Source: Arcuatula senhousia
Taxonomy: Eukaryota; Mollusca; Bivalvia; Mytilida; Mytilidae
Assembly: GCA_963971305.1 (NCBI GenBank)
Contig: OZ020303.1
Coordinates: forward strand, 21,077,184-21,141,183
Length of the DNA: 64,000 bases
Direction: 5' to 3'
Shown piece after piece: positions 34,914-47,066 of this stretch; position 1 is the first letter of the stretch, and each line of letters starts with the position of its first letter. The notes below the pieces were generated by a model. The model was not told where the DNA came from and did no database searches. It saw only the letters and a list, made by a program, of their open reading frames with translations. The position numbers and the translations under genes were made by a program.

Positions 34914-36130
34914 CTTCTTCTTCTTTCAATTAAGAGTCGGACTCATACAGAGTGTTGATTGACTCTGGCTCATACAGACACCAAGACGCCATCTCTCAAC
35001 AATTCAAAAAAATAAATAAATGGTTATGTACAGGATAAAACTATCTACATCTGGATCTGTTCTTGGCATTAGGCTGAGATGGTGTTGGCCAAGGCCACTG
35101 GTAGAGTTGTAATACGGGCCTTGAAGTCGTCTAGTGTTGGTGCGGATGTGGTACTGTCAGGCAGCATGTTCCATCCCCTGGTGGATCTAGGGAAGAATGA
35201 TTGCTTGTACTGGTCTTTGTTGGTGCCTTTGTCCTCCTCTTGTCCGGCTTTCTGCAGGTGTGTAGAAGCTAGCGGAGTTGATGTCTACAAGGCCGTTCTG
35301 TATCTTGTAGGTCATCGTTAATCTGTTCTTTATTCCTCTGGTTTTGAGTGGTTCCCAGTTGAGCTGATGGACAAGGTTTGTCACATGATCAGATGTTATG
35401 TCAGTGTAGCTGTTGAAGACAAACCTTGCTGCTCTACGTTGGATCTTCTCAAGGTCTTGTTCCTGGTTACTTTGGTAAGGATCCCACACTGATGAGGCAT
35501 ATTCCAGCGAAGGTCTGACGATGCTGCAGTATGCACTGGCTTTCACAGATGGTTTGCATCGGCCTAGATTGTGTCGCAGAAATCCGAGTGTCCTGGAAGC
35601 TTTGGCCTATGTTTCATGTACATTTGTCTTCCATTGGAGGTCATGGCTGATGGTAATGCCAAGGTATTTTCCATGTGTTTCTGCATTTAGTGTGTATTCA
35701 TGAAGTCTGTAATTATAGATGACTTGGTTTCGTTTGTTGGTAATGCGTATGACAATACATTTTTCAGGGTGGAATTTCATCTGCCATTGTTCTTCCCAGT
35801 TCTGTAGTGATTCTAGGTCTTGTTGTAATAGTTCTGCATCTTTCTTGTTGTGGATCTTTCTGTAAACCAAACAGTCGTCTGCAAATAACCTTGCATCGGA
35901 TGATGTTGCTTCGTAAAGGTCATTAATGTAGGCGAGGAACAGCAAGGGTCCTAATACTGTACCCTGAGGGACTCCTGAAATGACCTCAAGTGGGTTGGAT
36001 TTGTGCCCTTCAAGCAAAACTGACTGAGTGCGGTTGCTGAGGTAGTCTTCTATCCATTTCATGGTAACACCTCGAACTCCATAGTGGTTCAGCTTCTGCA
36101 TAAGTCTCTGGTGAGGCACATTGTTTGCTT
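34914..36130 (-). mobile_element. 5'-truncated non-LTR retrotransposon nested in a repeat
   Basis: The minus-strand copy starts within the palm of a reverse transcriptase and runs through its 3' end to a GAA-rich microsatellite tail (AAGAAGAAGAAG, about 34914-34925), as in CR1/RTE/jockey-type elements. 5' truncation is the rule for target-primed reverse transcription. It interrupts the GCTCACCTGG-family repeat. Confidence 0.8.
35069..36130 (-). pseudogene. Broken reverse transcriptase (non-LTR ORF2 remnant)
   Basis: The minus-strand frame from about 36119 reads PHQRLMQKLNHYGVRG, then the RT motifs GVPQGTVLGPLLF and FADDCLVY (the catalytic Asp pair is kept). At 35607-35609 an in-frame TAG interrupts it; the same frame then continues (KASAYCSIVRPSLEYASSVW). 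Near 35225 an indel shifts the frame, after which another frame carries the tail SFFPRSTRGWNMLP to TAA at 35069-35071. The N-terminal endonuclease and the first RT motifs are absent. One nonsense codon, one frameshift and 5' truncation make it inactive. Confidence 0.85.
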
Positions 36131-36430
36131 AGTTAAACCCAACAAAATTCAATATGATGGGAAGTTTTTGTTGACCCTTTATGGAAGTTATGGTCCCTTA
36201 AATGTCAAAAACTTTTTACGCTATTTAGCTGGCAAAGTGAAACTGTTGAAAAAAATAAAAAGCTAAAATGTTAAACTAATCAAATTTATACTTTAATGCC
36301 ATAAGTTAAATAATTGATGTTGTCAGATGACCCCTCGTTAAACTTATAGCCCTTTTGATATTTAAAAAAAAAACAAACATTGAAGTTATGAATAATCATT
36401 GAGCGGTTCAGGCTCTTGAGAGCCCTCTGG

Positions 36431-36837
36431 CTGCAAAATTACTACGCGAGTACTATTTCTTAAGCTGGTTACCTGAGAACCTTAGTGTCAGACCGTTAAT
36501 TCATCTGCGTGTTGATTTCTTGAAAAAAGATTACTAGAGAAGCAGGATGAAAAGCATAGTCTTAGACACTTTTGAATATAAAGAATGATGAGGTAGGTTA
36601 AGGAGGAAAGGAGGAAATTTTCACTTACTGTAGATTTCACTCAACCATCAGCGTGTAAGGCAAAAAAGTGTCTAGGAAGACAATATTTTCCAGAAAAGAT
36701 GCTATTTTCAAGTGTCCCCTGCTATTAAATAGTGTCCATAAGAAGGACATTTTTTAATCTTCTTATGCCATTTAGAATTGTCCATTTAAGAAGTTTAAAG
36801 AAGACAGCTCTAGTGGACTTAATGTGATATTTACAAT
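36431..36837. other. No feature seen
   Basis: Short AT-rich spacer between the split repeat and the hAT element, with no coding segment or repeat recognised. Confidence 0.4.
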
Positions 36838-38105
36838 ATTCTTTCCAGAGATGGGTCCGATTACTTTTGAAAGTAATCGATTAAATTACAATTACTTTGC
36901 TAATTTTACGATTAAATTAAATTACAATTACAGCCAATTTGAAAAGTAATCGATTAAATTACAATTCCTTTGCCAAATTTACGATTAAATTAAATTACAA
37001 ATACAACAATTTATCATGAATCATTTCCCAAAATTATAAAATCGCTGTGTAAAATTTAGACCACGACGATATGTAGGTAATGAGTGTAAGAAATTGTGGA
37101 AGAACAGTCAGACAAGTGAAATGCATTAGTGTTACATATTTTAAAGTTTTAAGTAAAAAAATAAATATTCCTCACTAAATTAATCGCATCATTATGATCA
37201 CAGAACATACATGTATAAGACCATATCATGCATAAACCTTTGTACATATGTGTGTAGTATTTGCTATTTCATTTGTAAGTTAATGCAATTCATTGCATAC
37301 ACTGTTGATTGTTTCTGAAACATAAGTTTCAATATCTATATTTTTTTAGAATTAATATTAAAATATATGCACATTGTACTGTTTTTTAAGAGCCATTAAA
37401 TTTTATCATTTTTTAAAAGGTCAACTTGGACAAATGAGGGAAAACATTTTTGTAGATTTGTAGATCAATTCAATCTCTACTTGTCAGAAAGGATCTATAG
37501 GTCCTCATTTCAAAACAAAAATGAGATGTTTATATAGCAATTAAGCCTTTAATCCCTTGTTTATTGTCACCTTTAATTTTGACAGTTGAAAGCCAATTAA
37601 TAAATAGTGCATACATGTACCAATTTAATAATTGTACTATAAAAATATCCTTAAAGACATTTAAAAAATATGCAAATTTACATGAATGTGCTTGAATACT
37701 TTAAACCAATTATTTTTTATTACTTTCTATACCAGCAAGTGAAAAAAAAACCAATACAAATTGACTTTCTTTATTTTCTATTAATTATTATAAACTGATA
37801 AAGAATTATGAAGTGTATTATTTGTAAAACATTGTAAAACATTGTAACTCCAAAATACGATTTTTAAGACAATATTACTGTAGACCTTGCTTGTTAGGAA
37901 ACATGTACCTATATCTCCAATGTAATCAGAATGTAATAAAAAAGTAATCATGATTACATGTTATTTTTGACCAGTAATCGATTAAATTAAATTACATGTA
38001 ATCAGATTTTTGGGTGATTAATGATTACTCTGATTACTTGAAAAATGTAATCGATTACAGCTGATTAATGATTACAATTATGATTACCCCATCTCTGATT
38101 CTTTC
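36838..38105. mobile_element. Non-autonomous hAT element with 8-bp target duplication
   Basis: The element spans 36846-38097 (1252 bp). It begins CAGAGATGGG and ends CCCATCTCTG, a 10-bp inverted repeat typical of hAT transposons. It is flanked by perfect 8-bp direct repeats ATTCTTTC (36838-36845 and 38098-38105), the hAT target-site length. Near both ends are many short AATCGATTAAATTA / TGTAATC motifs in both orientations, probably subterminal transposase sites. The interior is AT-rich with no transposase frame. Confidence 0.93.
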
Positions 38106-39725
38106 TAAAAGTAAAACCCAATATTAATGAATGTTTAAGTATGATTATGATATTGCTCCATAAATGCATTTGAAACAGATTTTATTGTTAACATCAATAT
38201 GAATCAAAGCGCTAAAGCGTTTAAAGGCAGAGCTAAATCTAAGCACTAAAAATAAAGAACGATCTGTGTTTCATAAACTTGAAACATAGCACATCAGTTT
38301 TGTTTGTTTCCTCCGCACACTTACACATTTGTTAAGAAATCTGTAATTAAACTCCGCCCACTTGATCAAAGGTCAAAGGTAAAAAATGCTTAAGTAAACG
38401 TCAACGAGTATTGATACACGATATGTAGTGCACGTTTATATCGCATTTATGTTGGGGTATAAATATGTACCTTTTATTTTAGACAATTCGTATAACATTT
38501 AGAATACAATACACGAATAATGTTCTTTAATTAGATCCTCTGGTAGCAATATTGACTGACCGATTTACCCTGTCTAGACGAAAAAAAACGCGAAAATCAG
38601 ATAGCTTTATGACGCTATAAGGCTCTGCCTAAAAATTGTGCCAGAAAATAATAATATTATGTCCATGTACAGTATATACCATTTTAATTTGTCTGAAGGA
38701 CATTATAAAATCTTACAAGTGAACATTTTAAAACATCTATATTAAAAAAATCTTGACCTCACACTCACAGTCTGAACAGGACAGGGGCTTGATAAAAATT
38801 CTTCATGTTTGTACAGTAACTACATGTACTATTAAGGACTTTTTAAAAACGTCTAGTGAACTTTTCACCTAAACATGCTAAAACTTCAAAAAGTACTGGA
38901 CCATTTGATATAAAATGTTAATTTGAACTCCTGCATTTACTTACTTGAATAACTCTGATGCATGTACTTTACTCCTGTGATACTCTATTTGAGTAACCAT
39001 TTACTTCAAATAAAGCTTATGAACAAATTTCATATAAGTGTATTTCAGTCTAATACATGTTAGAAATTGAGAGAAAAATCTGAACTTTCATCCGTCGAAT
39101 AACTACATGTACACTTATTCCATGTACAAAAAAATAAAGACAGGTTTAAAAATTACATTACACCTGTAAGTAAATAAATTCTTCCAGTGCCCTTCTATTT
39201 TCAGGCCCTACCTAGAATTCTGCACAGGGGCTTATTACTTGTTTTTTAAGTAACTGTATTTCATGTTCATCTCCTTGAAATAGCAAAATAAAATTTCCTT
39301 AATTTAGCAACAGGAAATGATTGCGGTAAAACTATAACAAATAGAAAATTGTCATGTTTCTGTAGAAACTTAACTTCTAGAATGAAGAATGATTTACATG
39401 TATGAAAATGTACAATTGAAGAACAGGGAATTGCTCCCCTCTATCAATATTTTGTTAGAGTCAATGTGCAGTACGAAAAAAATACAAGGGAGAGACTACT
39501 TTCACCACCCCCCTTTTTTTATTATTTTTTTTTTTATAAGATCATTCATCCTAATTATAACATAACTGTGAAAGCTATAGAAATACTTTTAATTTATAGT
39601 ATAATTAGTTTTAATTAAGGTCTACAATAAAAACTCCATACATGTAAAATGTTTAATTTAGGCTCATAAGAACCTCTTGTTTGCAACCACAGAGAGTTGC
39701 AAAGGTTCATGTATTTTGTTTTTGT
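38106..39725. other. AT-rich DNA, no gene seen
   Basis: No splice-flanked coding segment, RNA gene or bounded repeat was recognised. The region contains only short random open frames. Confidence 0.4.
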
Positions 39726-40146
39726 TATACCCCCGTTTGGAAAAAGAGGGGGGTATACTGGTTTACCTCTGTCCGTCGATCCTTCCGTTTGTCGGTCCGC
39801 AACATTACTTTCGTAACAGTTTTCTCAGCAACTGCATATCACAGTGACTTGAAATTCGGTATATGAGTTCAGTGTGGGGTTCTTTATTGGGAGTACTGAA
39901 ATTAGGTCTGTCCAATATCAACTTCTTGTTTACAGACTTAGTCAATTTTCAACATTACTAGTCAATTGTTGAAAATTTTCGTAACATTTTTCTCAGCAAC
40001 TACATACCACATATATATGGTCCACATATCAGAGTGACTTTAAATTTGGTATATGGCTTCAGTATTGCAAGTATTGAAATTAGGTCTGTTTAATATCTAC
40101 TTCCTGTTTTCCAACATAGTTCATTTTAAGGGGTAGCTGGGGTATA
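39726..40146. repeat. Dispersed repeat, TATACCCCC family
   Basis: It begins TATACCCCCGTTTGG, with an adjacent AGAGGGGGGTATA hairpin partner, and ends GGGGTATACTG, an inverted copy. A GTCCGTCGATCC...GTCGGTCCGC stretch lies near the left end. Two related cores (at about 39840 and 40030) share 'cagtgacttgaaattcggtatatg'-type sequence and 'attaggtctgt'. It is the same family as 6231-6665. Confidence 0.7.
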
Positions 40147-41876
40147 CTGAATAAGTAGCTCACAGATTCCTTGTTTTTTTTCTTTTTTCATACACTTAAG
40201 TGTTACCACAATTACCCACATTTTGACATATGAATAGAATATATTCAGCCAGTTGAATGTAAGCAGTATATGGAAGAAGAAAGTTGCCTATATATGGGAT
40301 TTTGAGGTTCACACATGTATATTTAAGGTTTCAGACAAATATTATACAAGGCCTTGGACTCTTCATTTGTTCTGTTGTGAAAATAAGGGACCAAAGAAGG
40401 AAGGAATGAAATTTTTATTCTGTTTCAGTTTTGATTTAGAAAAGTTTTTCTTGTTACACCATGAATAGAATATTTTTTTTTCCAGACTTATTAATTAAAC
40501 TTAGTATTAATACTTGATTATAAGCCAAAAAAGAACTGAACAAATGAAAAAGTAGTATGCTCTACATGTGTGTTGTATTGTGTTAACTCATGTTGATGTT
40601 AAGTTTCATATTTATAAATACACATGTACATGTATCATGTACTTAGGTTGTTTTTTATTGGATGCATTATTGAAGTGAAAATTCAGGTTATAAAATTATG
40701 CAGGTCAAGAGAGGTTGGGGGGGGAAAGTATTTGTAGCAAGTCTCAAGGGAACTTCTAATCACAGCTTCTTGGTATTTGGTATGCAGCTTCAGCATACAC
40801 TTTGATTTTGTGGGTTTTGATTTCAGTGTCCCTAACCTTGCTGTTTAATGAAGTCCAACCCCCTTTGATTTTGCAGTACTTACAGAATAATGTCTAATAG
40901 AAATTTTTTAGACTCTTTCAAGCTACACATGTATCAACAGGACCTATTATGACAAAGCTTTATAATTAAATAATAAAAAAAAACTTGAGATGACTTGAAG
41001 TATTTGCATACAAATTTTTTTTGCCATCTAAACTATCTCACGATTATCAAATAAACCATATTTTAGGATTGTGGACGCTTTAATGATATTGTAATAAAAC
41101 TTCTATTACCAATTGTTTTGTTACCAGATATTTGATAAAGAATATTACTCCTTCATTATATTCTTTATAATTTGAAACAAAGCCTTGAAAAATTTATGTC
41201 AAGTCATTGTCCTTAATTTGTTATTTGCCAACAAGGTGCAGTTAGGTAGTTCAGCCTTATACATATGTGTTTGTATCCTAGACACATTACTCAGTTGTAA
41301 AGGAATTGTGATGTTGGATTTAGAAAATTAATATTGGGATTAATTTTATTTTTTGAACTCTTTTTAATGGATGAAAAAGGTATATTTATTTCTTGTAGGT
41401 ACTCACATTTTTTTTTGTTGATAAATCAGTAATTTTAAAGATACATGTACTATATGACTTAATTTCATTTTGGATTCATGGACATTTGGCATTTTCAAAT
41501 TATAAATTTGATGTTCCCATTTTAACATTGATCACATTTTTAAATGTGCATGTCATTGTTTTGATTTTGTTTTTTCACAAATAACTTTATTTTTACATAT
41601 TTTTTTTATATATTCTAAAAGTACATGTAGCTATTCTCTCTATATAATAATATTGATTGTCTACTAATTACATTTTGTTTTGTTTTCTTGTATAAGTAGA
41701 GCAAACCTATAGATTTTTGTCATATTTTCCCGAATAATCTGAAATAAGCTTACATGTACATGTATTAGTTCATCTATAGGTGAACTCAGTGTATAAAAGG
41801 CTGCAAAGTCTCATCCACTTTCCTATTTTTCAGTAGCCTCCTCTTATTTTCATTTTTTGTATTTTTTTGTAGTTTT
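40147..41876. other. AT-rich DNA, no gene seen
   Basis: No coding segment, RNA gene or bounded repeat was recognised; T-rich runs dominate. Confidence 0.4.
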
Positions 41877-42794
41877 TGTCTCGCCTGCGAAGCAGAGCGG
41901 GACATAGGTGTTACTTTACCGGCGGCGGCGGCGGCGACGGCGGCGGCGGCGGCGACGACGGCGGCGACGGCGGCGTTAACTTTTTGGAAAAGTTTTATGA
42001 GCACCTCCATATCTCAAGAACTATAGGTCCTGGGTTGATGAAACTTGGTATGCATATGCCCCAGTAGTAGCTTAGCACAGTTGCATCCCCATCTTTTGAC
42101 CTTGACCTTGATTTTCCGGTTGAATGACTTTGACAATTTTCAATACATATAATAGCAATGAAAAAGTTTTGCGAGCACCTCCATATCTCAAGAACTATAG
42201 GTCCTAGGTTGATGAAACTTGGTATGCATATGCCCCAGTAGTAGCTTAGCTCAGTTGCATCCCCATCTTTTGACATTGACCTTGATTTTCCGGTTGAGTG
42301 ACTTTGACAATTTTCAATACATATAATAGCAATGGAAAAGTTTTGCGAGCACCTTCATATCTCAAGAACTATAGATCCTAGGTTGATGAAACTTGGTATG
42401 CATATGCCCCAGTAGTAGCTTACCACAGTTGCATCCCCATCTTTTGACCTTGACCTTGATTTTTTGGTTGAGTGACTTTGACAATTTTCAATACATATAA
42501 TAGCAATTGAAAAGTTTTGCGAGCACATCCATATCTCAAGAACTATAGGTCCTAGGTTGATAAAACTTGGTATACATATGCCCCAGTAGTAGCTTAGCAC
42601 AGTTGCATCCCCATCTTTTGACCTTGACCTTGATTTTCCGGTTGAGTGACTTTGATTATTTTTATTGCGTATATTTGCAATGTTTAAGTTCTATAAACAT
42701 CTTTTGATCTCAGGAACTGAAAATCCATGTAAATTCAAAATATAGTAGAAGTAAGAAAGAATAATTGTTTCTGATGGTGCCGGCAGGCGAGACA
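41877..42794. repeat. Dispersed repeat, GTCTCGCCTGC family, four 174-bp cores (copy 1)
   Basis: Perfect 12-bp inverted ends TGTCTCGCCTGC (41877-41888) and GCAGGCGAGACA (42783-42794). A GGCGGCGGCGGCGACGGCGG run follows the left end. Four cores start at 42002, 42176, 42350 and 42524, exactly 174 bp apart. Each carries CACCTCCATATCTCAAGAAC, 'gatgaaacttggtatgcatat', CCCCAGTAGTAGCTTA and TTGACCTTGACCTTGATTTT. The end continues as TACTTTAGTGTTAACTCTTG, identical after copy 2. Confidence 0.9.
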
Positions 42795-43020
42795 TACTTT
42801 AGTGTTAACTCTTGTTCCTATATTTTCCTGCACTGGGCCATAGATACTATACAATATGTATTATCAATTTTTCCATTTATGTGCATAAACTACGCCTATT
42901 TCTGAGGTACAAGAACTAACCTTATTCATCTATACTTTAATTACAGCTTTTCCAGAAAATAGCTGATTGTTTGTAACTTATAAACACTATCTCTTTTTTT
43001 TAATTACAAAACACAATTTT

Positions 43021-44073
43021 TGTCTCGCCTGCGAAGCAGAGCGGGACATAGGTGTTACTTTACCGGCGGCGACGGCGGCGTTAACTTTCTGGAAAAGTTT
43101 TATGAGCACCTCCATATCTCAAGAACTATAGGTCCTGGGTTGATGAAACTTGGTATGCATATGCCCAAGTAGTTGCTTAACACAGTTGCATCCCCATCTT
43201 TTGACCTTGACCTTGATTTTCCGGTTGAGTGACTTTGACAATTTTCAATACATATAATAGCAATGAAAAAGTTTTGCGAGCACCTCCATATCTCAAGAAC
43301 TATAGGTCCTAGGTTGATGAAACTTGGTATGCATATGCCCCAGTAGTAGCTTAGCTCAATTGCATCCCCATCTTTTGACCTTGACCTTGATTTTTCGGTT
43401 GAGTGACTTTGACAATTTTCAATACATATAATAGCAATGGAAAAGTTTTGCGAGCACCTCCATATCTCAAGAACTATAGGTCCTAGGTTGATGAAACTTG
43501 GTATGCATATGCCCCAGTAGTAGCTTAGCTCAGTTGCATCCCCATCTTTTGACCTTGACCTTGATTTTCCGGTTGAGTGACTTTGACAATTTTCAATACA
43601 TGTAATAGCAATGAAAAAGTTTTGCGAGCACCTCCATATCTCAAGAACTATAGGTTCTATGTTGATGAAACTTGGTATGCATATGCCCCAGTAGTAGCTT
43701 ACCACAGTTGCATCCCCATCTTTTGACCTTGACCTTGATTTTTCGGGTGAGTGACTTTGACAATTTTCAATACATATAATAGCAATGGAAAAGTTTTGCG
43801 AGCACCTCCATATCTCAAGAACTGTAGGTCCTAGGTTGATGAAACTTGGTATGCATATGCCCCAGTAGTAGCTTACCACAGTTGCATCCCCATCTTTTGA
43901 CCTTGACCTTGATTTTTGGGTTGAGTGACTTTGATTATTTCTATTGCATATATTTGCAATGTTTAAGTTCTATAAACATCTTTTGATCTCAGAAACTGAG
44001 AATCCATGTAAATTCAAAATATAGTGGAAGTAAGAAAGAATGATTGTTTCTGATTGTGCCGGCAGGCGAGACA
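43021..44073. repeat. Dispersed repeat, GTCTCGCCTGC family, five 174-bp cores (copy 2)
   Basis: It has the same 12-bp inverted ends (43021-43032 and 44062-44073) and orientation as the copy at 41877. Five cores start at 43107, 43281, 43455, 43629 and 43803, all 174 bp apart. Since 174 is a multiple of three, the minus strand shows a long repetitive open frame that is a by-product of the repeat, not a gene. Confidence 0.9.
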
Positions 44074-44329
44074 TACTTTAGTGTTAACTCTTGTATTTTT
44101 AATAAACAATCTTCATCTGTGGTCTTTCTGTCATAGAAAAAGATCACATATTTTACAAAAATACTTCATTATTCCCTCAGATTTTCACCATAAAAAGAGG
44201 GTGTGCATTATAGATAAATAGGCATTATACATGGCAAAATACGGTACTTGATACTTAGCTTTTATGTCATTTAGTAAGCAGAAACATATTGGTTTAAAAC
44301 TCTTGCACATTTTGTGTAACCTGGCATTT

Positions 44330-45180
44330 TGATATGACTTAAAAATCTCAAAAACCAAAAACTAGATCTTTCTGAAATTTTACACAGTGATTACAGATAT
44401 ATTGAAGATGTGCACCTCCCCTTTTGGGGTAATTTTATAATTTCGTTTAGAAAAAAAAAGCGACTTTTAAATGTTTTTCCACAATAACTTTTGTTCTGGT
44501 TGACCAAATGCTATGAAACTTTACAGTAATGTTACTTACCATAAAAGGAAGGGTTGGGCTGATTTTGAGTGTCCCCTCTTTTTTCGTTTAGAAATTAGGG
44601 GCCCAAAGGGGGCCAAAAAAGCGACTTTTAAAATTTTTTCCACAATTACTTTTGTTCTGGTTGACCAAATGCTATGAAACTTTACAGTAGTGTTACTTAC
44701 CATAAAAGGAAGGGTTGGGCTGATTTTGGGTGTCCCCTCTTTTTTTGTTTAGAAACTAAGGGCCCTAAAGGGGCCAAATAAGCAACTTTTTTATTTGTTT
44801 CCACAATAACTTGTTTTGGTTGAACAAATGCTATATGAAACTTTACAGTAGTGTTACTCACCATAATTTAAAGGGTGGGGATGATTTTGGGTGTCCCCTC
44901 TCTATTTATTTAGGAAGGAGGGGCCCAAAAGGGGCAAAAATGTGACATTTTTATTTATAGTCCAATTTAGATTTTTTTTTTTACAAGTTAATTTTGGTCA
45001 TATATTGGATGCAAAATGGAGCATACAATTTTTTCTTGACCCACCTTTTCTGTTTAGCAATAGGGGACCAAAAGGGGAAAAAATAGAAACTATTTTTTTG
45101 TCTATTTTTACAATATTTGGTGGCATGTGACAAATATGCTTTGTAAGTCCACCATAGGATGCGACGCAGGGCCAGACATC
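44330..45180. repeat. Dispersed repeat with three ~160-bp cores
   Basis: Cores start near 44489, 44649 and 44811, carrying TTTTGTTCTGGTTGACCAAA, 'tgctatgaaactttacagta', 'gttacttaccataaaa' and 'gattttgggtgtcccc'. The right end (GCTTTGTAAGTCCACC, about 45139-45154) is the reverse complement of a segment near 28061-28076, linking it to the TACGACCGCAA family. Bounds are approximate. Confidence 0.6.
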
Positions 45181-45489
45181 AATTGGTCTTGTTGTGGTTT
45201 GATTTTAAAAAAAAATGATTCCCTGCCTGCATGCATTTACCAAACAGTTTTGAATAAAAGAAAATAAGTGAAAAGATGCCAATATCAATGTAGATAATAA
45301 AAGAGTCAAATTTCCTTACTGACAACTGCTATAACAACCATATTGGTTGCATTAAGCGACCGTTAGCATGATGAATGCTTTTAATGCTGGCTGTGACCTA
45401 CTTTTTATTCGGGATAACGTACAGGGTTTGAAGCATGTTGTGGTTGAAACATGCTGCATTCTGGGATTTTGAATATTTGAAATGTTGGA

Positions 45490-45980
45490 TTTCTTTATGT
45501 CATACATGTGATTCTCCCGCCGGGAGACGAAATCTCCCGACTTTTTGATCCATCTCCCGTTCTCCCGACTTTTTATGTAATCTCCCGCTTTTTCAAGATA
45601 TGACAAAATTTTAGTTTTATAGACCTTTTAATTGTTCAGTCATAAAACATTTCCGTTGTTTTAGGGTGTTGTCAATTAGGTATAGACGTTAATTTAACAG
45701 AACAGAACAGAACAGAACAATTTATTAATAAAGAAAACCCATATAGGGCATACAATTATAAAAGTTTGACTAGAAACACAAAGAAGAAATTAACAGGTAA
45801 AGGTGTTAATTGAAGGTTTATTGCCATAATTGACCTGATGATTGTATAAACAGTTTGAGATTAATCAGTGAAGCCATGTATATTTGGCACACGCTAGTTC
45901 CCCAAATTGACATCGCAATGCAATTTTAATGAGCTTTGAAAATCTCCCGCTTTTTGGTCCAATCTCCAGCTTTGTCATCA
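45490..45980. repeat. Repeated CTCCCGCTTTTT motif and (AACAG)n microsatellite
   Basis: A 'tctcccg(a/c)cttttt'-type motif recurs several times between 45516 and 45600 and again at about 45941-45970. An (AACAG)n run occupies 45696-45719. A minus-strand open frame over the first part (45352-45606) has a KSRENGRWIKKSGDFVSRRE pattern produced by the repetition. I cannot name the parent element. Confidence 0.4.
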
Positions 45981-46215
45981 CAGATCCGTCACATGTATGT
46001 TATGTTACAAAATTCATTTTATTTAACGTCAAATCCTGTCTGGTGTTATACATTTAACAGACAAAGCACTCATGTTGGCATTATTTTCTTGAATCTATGT
46101 TACGCTAATACATGTATATCCTTCTCAAAATGTCTTGAAATTTTCCATGTTTCCCATATATATCAGTTCACTTGAAGTATTGCTCTACTTTCTATCAGAT
46201 TGTTGTTTTACGCAG

Positions 46216-46328
46216 ATGGCAGATGTCTTATTCTGATGAATTCAATAGCGTTGTGACTCAGCATTATTCTGAGTCAAAAATCAATAAACATTTCATTAGA
46301 TGTGCCCACATAGCTCTGAAACTACAAG
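46216..46328 (+). CDS. Possible orphan exon, unknown gene
   Basis: A pyrimidine-rich stretch ending TTTTACGCAG (acceptor) and a donor CAAG/GTAATGAT bracket 113 bases that are open in one frame. They read WQMSYSDEFNSVVTQHYSES then KINKHFIRCAHIALKLQ, with balanced amino acid composition unlike the neighbouring random frames. I do not recognise the protein and found no partner exon. It cannot be a coding exon joined to the main KEAP1 start, because that frame has an upstream stop at 57785. It could be a 5' UTR exon, part of a separate gene, or chance. Confidence 0.25.
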
Positions 46329-46399
46329 GTAATGATGATATGAGGAACAATAATAGTACTTTAATTAGGATTATAATGGTAGTATGGAGGCTAAATATA

Positions 46400-47066
46400 T
46401 TTTACTGTGTCATGTAGTCATTAATTCTTAATTGCCAAGTACATATACATTTTATCCATATTAAGATAGAGTTCTATTGAGAGCAGAATTTCAAATACAA
46501 TTTTCTGAAAAGTACTTTGCTTTGATATTTTATCATTTATTTAAAAAATCTTTTTAAATAACTATATTTAGTGTTCATATTCACACATCTTAGAAATTTT
46601 GCATTTTAAGAAATGCTGTCAAGTTTTAAATCAAAAAGCAAAATAATAATTTCAATACAAGTTAAGGCCTAATGTGTTTCCTTTGGAACAAAGTCCTTTT
46701 TTGTTGCTCTGCAAGCAGCATTTTGGCATTTAAACTAGCAATATATATAGCAAACTCTCTTTTATAGTATTTTTTTGTTGTTGAAACTTGATTACTTCAA
46801 AATATTTGTATGTAAAATTTTATAGTACTGGTATGGACTTAATATTAATTTAAGATTTGTTGGTTTCAGTTTTTTATCAAAAACTTTTCAGTACTGTTAA
46901 CTTGCTCTTGAAGATTCAAACATATTAAGGGTTATTGCAGGGTACCTCTTTAGGTGACAATTTCCTTTTTAAAATGTTAACTGTTGCATTTGATACATAT
47001 TTTCACTGATGTTGCACATGTTGCAGTTGAATCATTTTGAATGAATAATTGCAAGGTATGTTTTTT
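46400..47066. other. AT-rich DNA, no gene seen
   Basis: No coding segment, RNA gene or bounded repeat was recognised. Confidence 0.4.

Larger units (their letters stand above)
33873..36430. repeat. GCTCACCTGG-family repeat (inverted copy) split by a retrotransposon
   Basis: The left end AGCTCACCTGACCCGAAGG and a GTCGTCCGTTCG run correspond to the reverse complement of the right end at 25961. The right end (GAGCGGTTCAGGCTCTTGAG at about 36401-36420) corresponds to the reverse complement of the left end at 24647. GTCAGATGACCCC at about 36326 matches the core of that family. Two core-like parts start GTTAACTCC at about 33926 and 34339. The non-LTR element at about 34914-36130 lies inside it. 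Confidence 0.65.

Noticed and set aside
41786..42067. Ala-rich (minus) and Gly-rich (plus) frames over GGC repeats
   Set aside because: These are trivial translations of the GGCGGCGAC-type run at the left end of a repeat element.
43100..43879. 259-codon minus-strand open frame with repeated 58-residue units
   Set aside because: It is produced by the 174-bp core array (a multiple of three), with the same pattern at 41995-42600. The sequence belongs to a dispersed repeat, and no start, splice or domain evidence supports a gene.
45352..45606. 84-codon minus-strand frame with repeated KSRENG/SRRENH motifs
   Set aside because: The motif repetition reflects a repeated CTCCCGCTTTTT sequence; no splice signals or known domain were seen.
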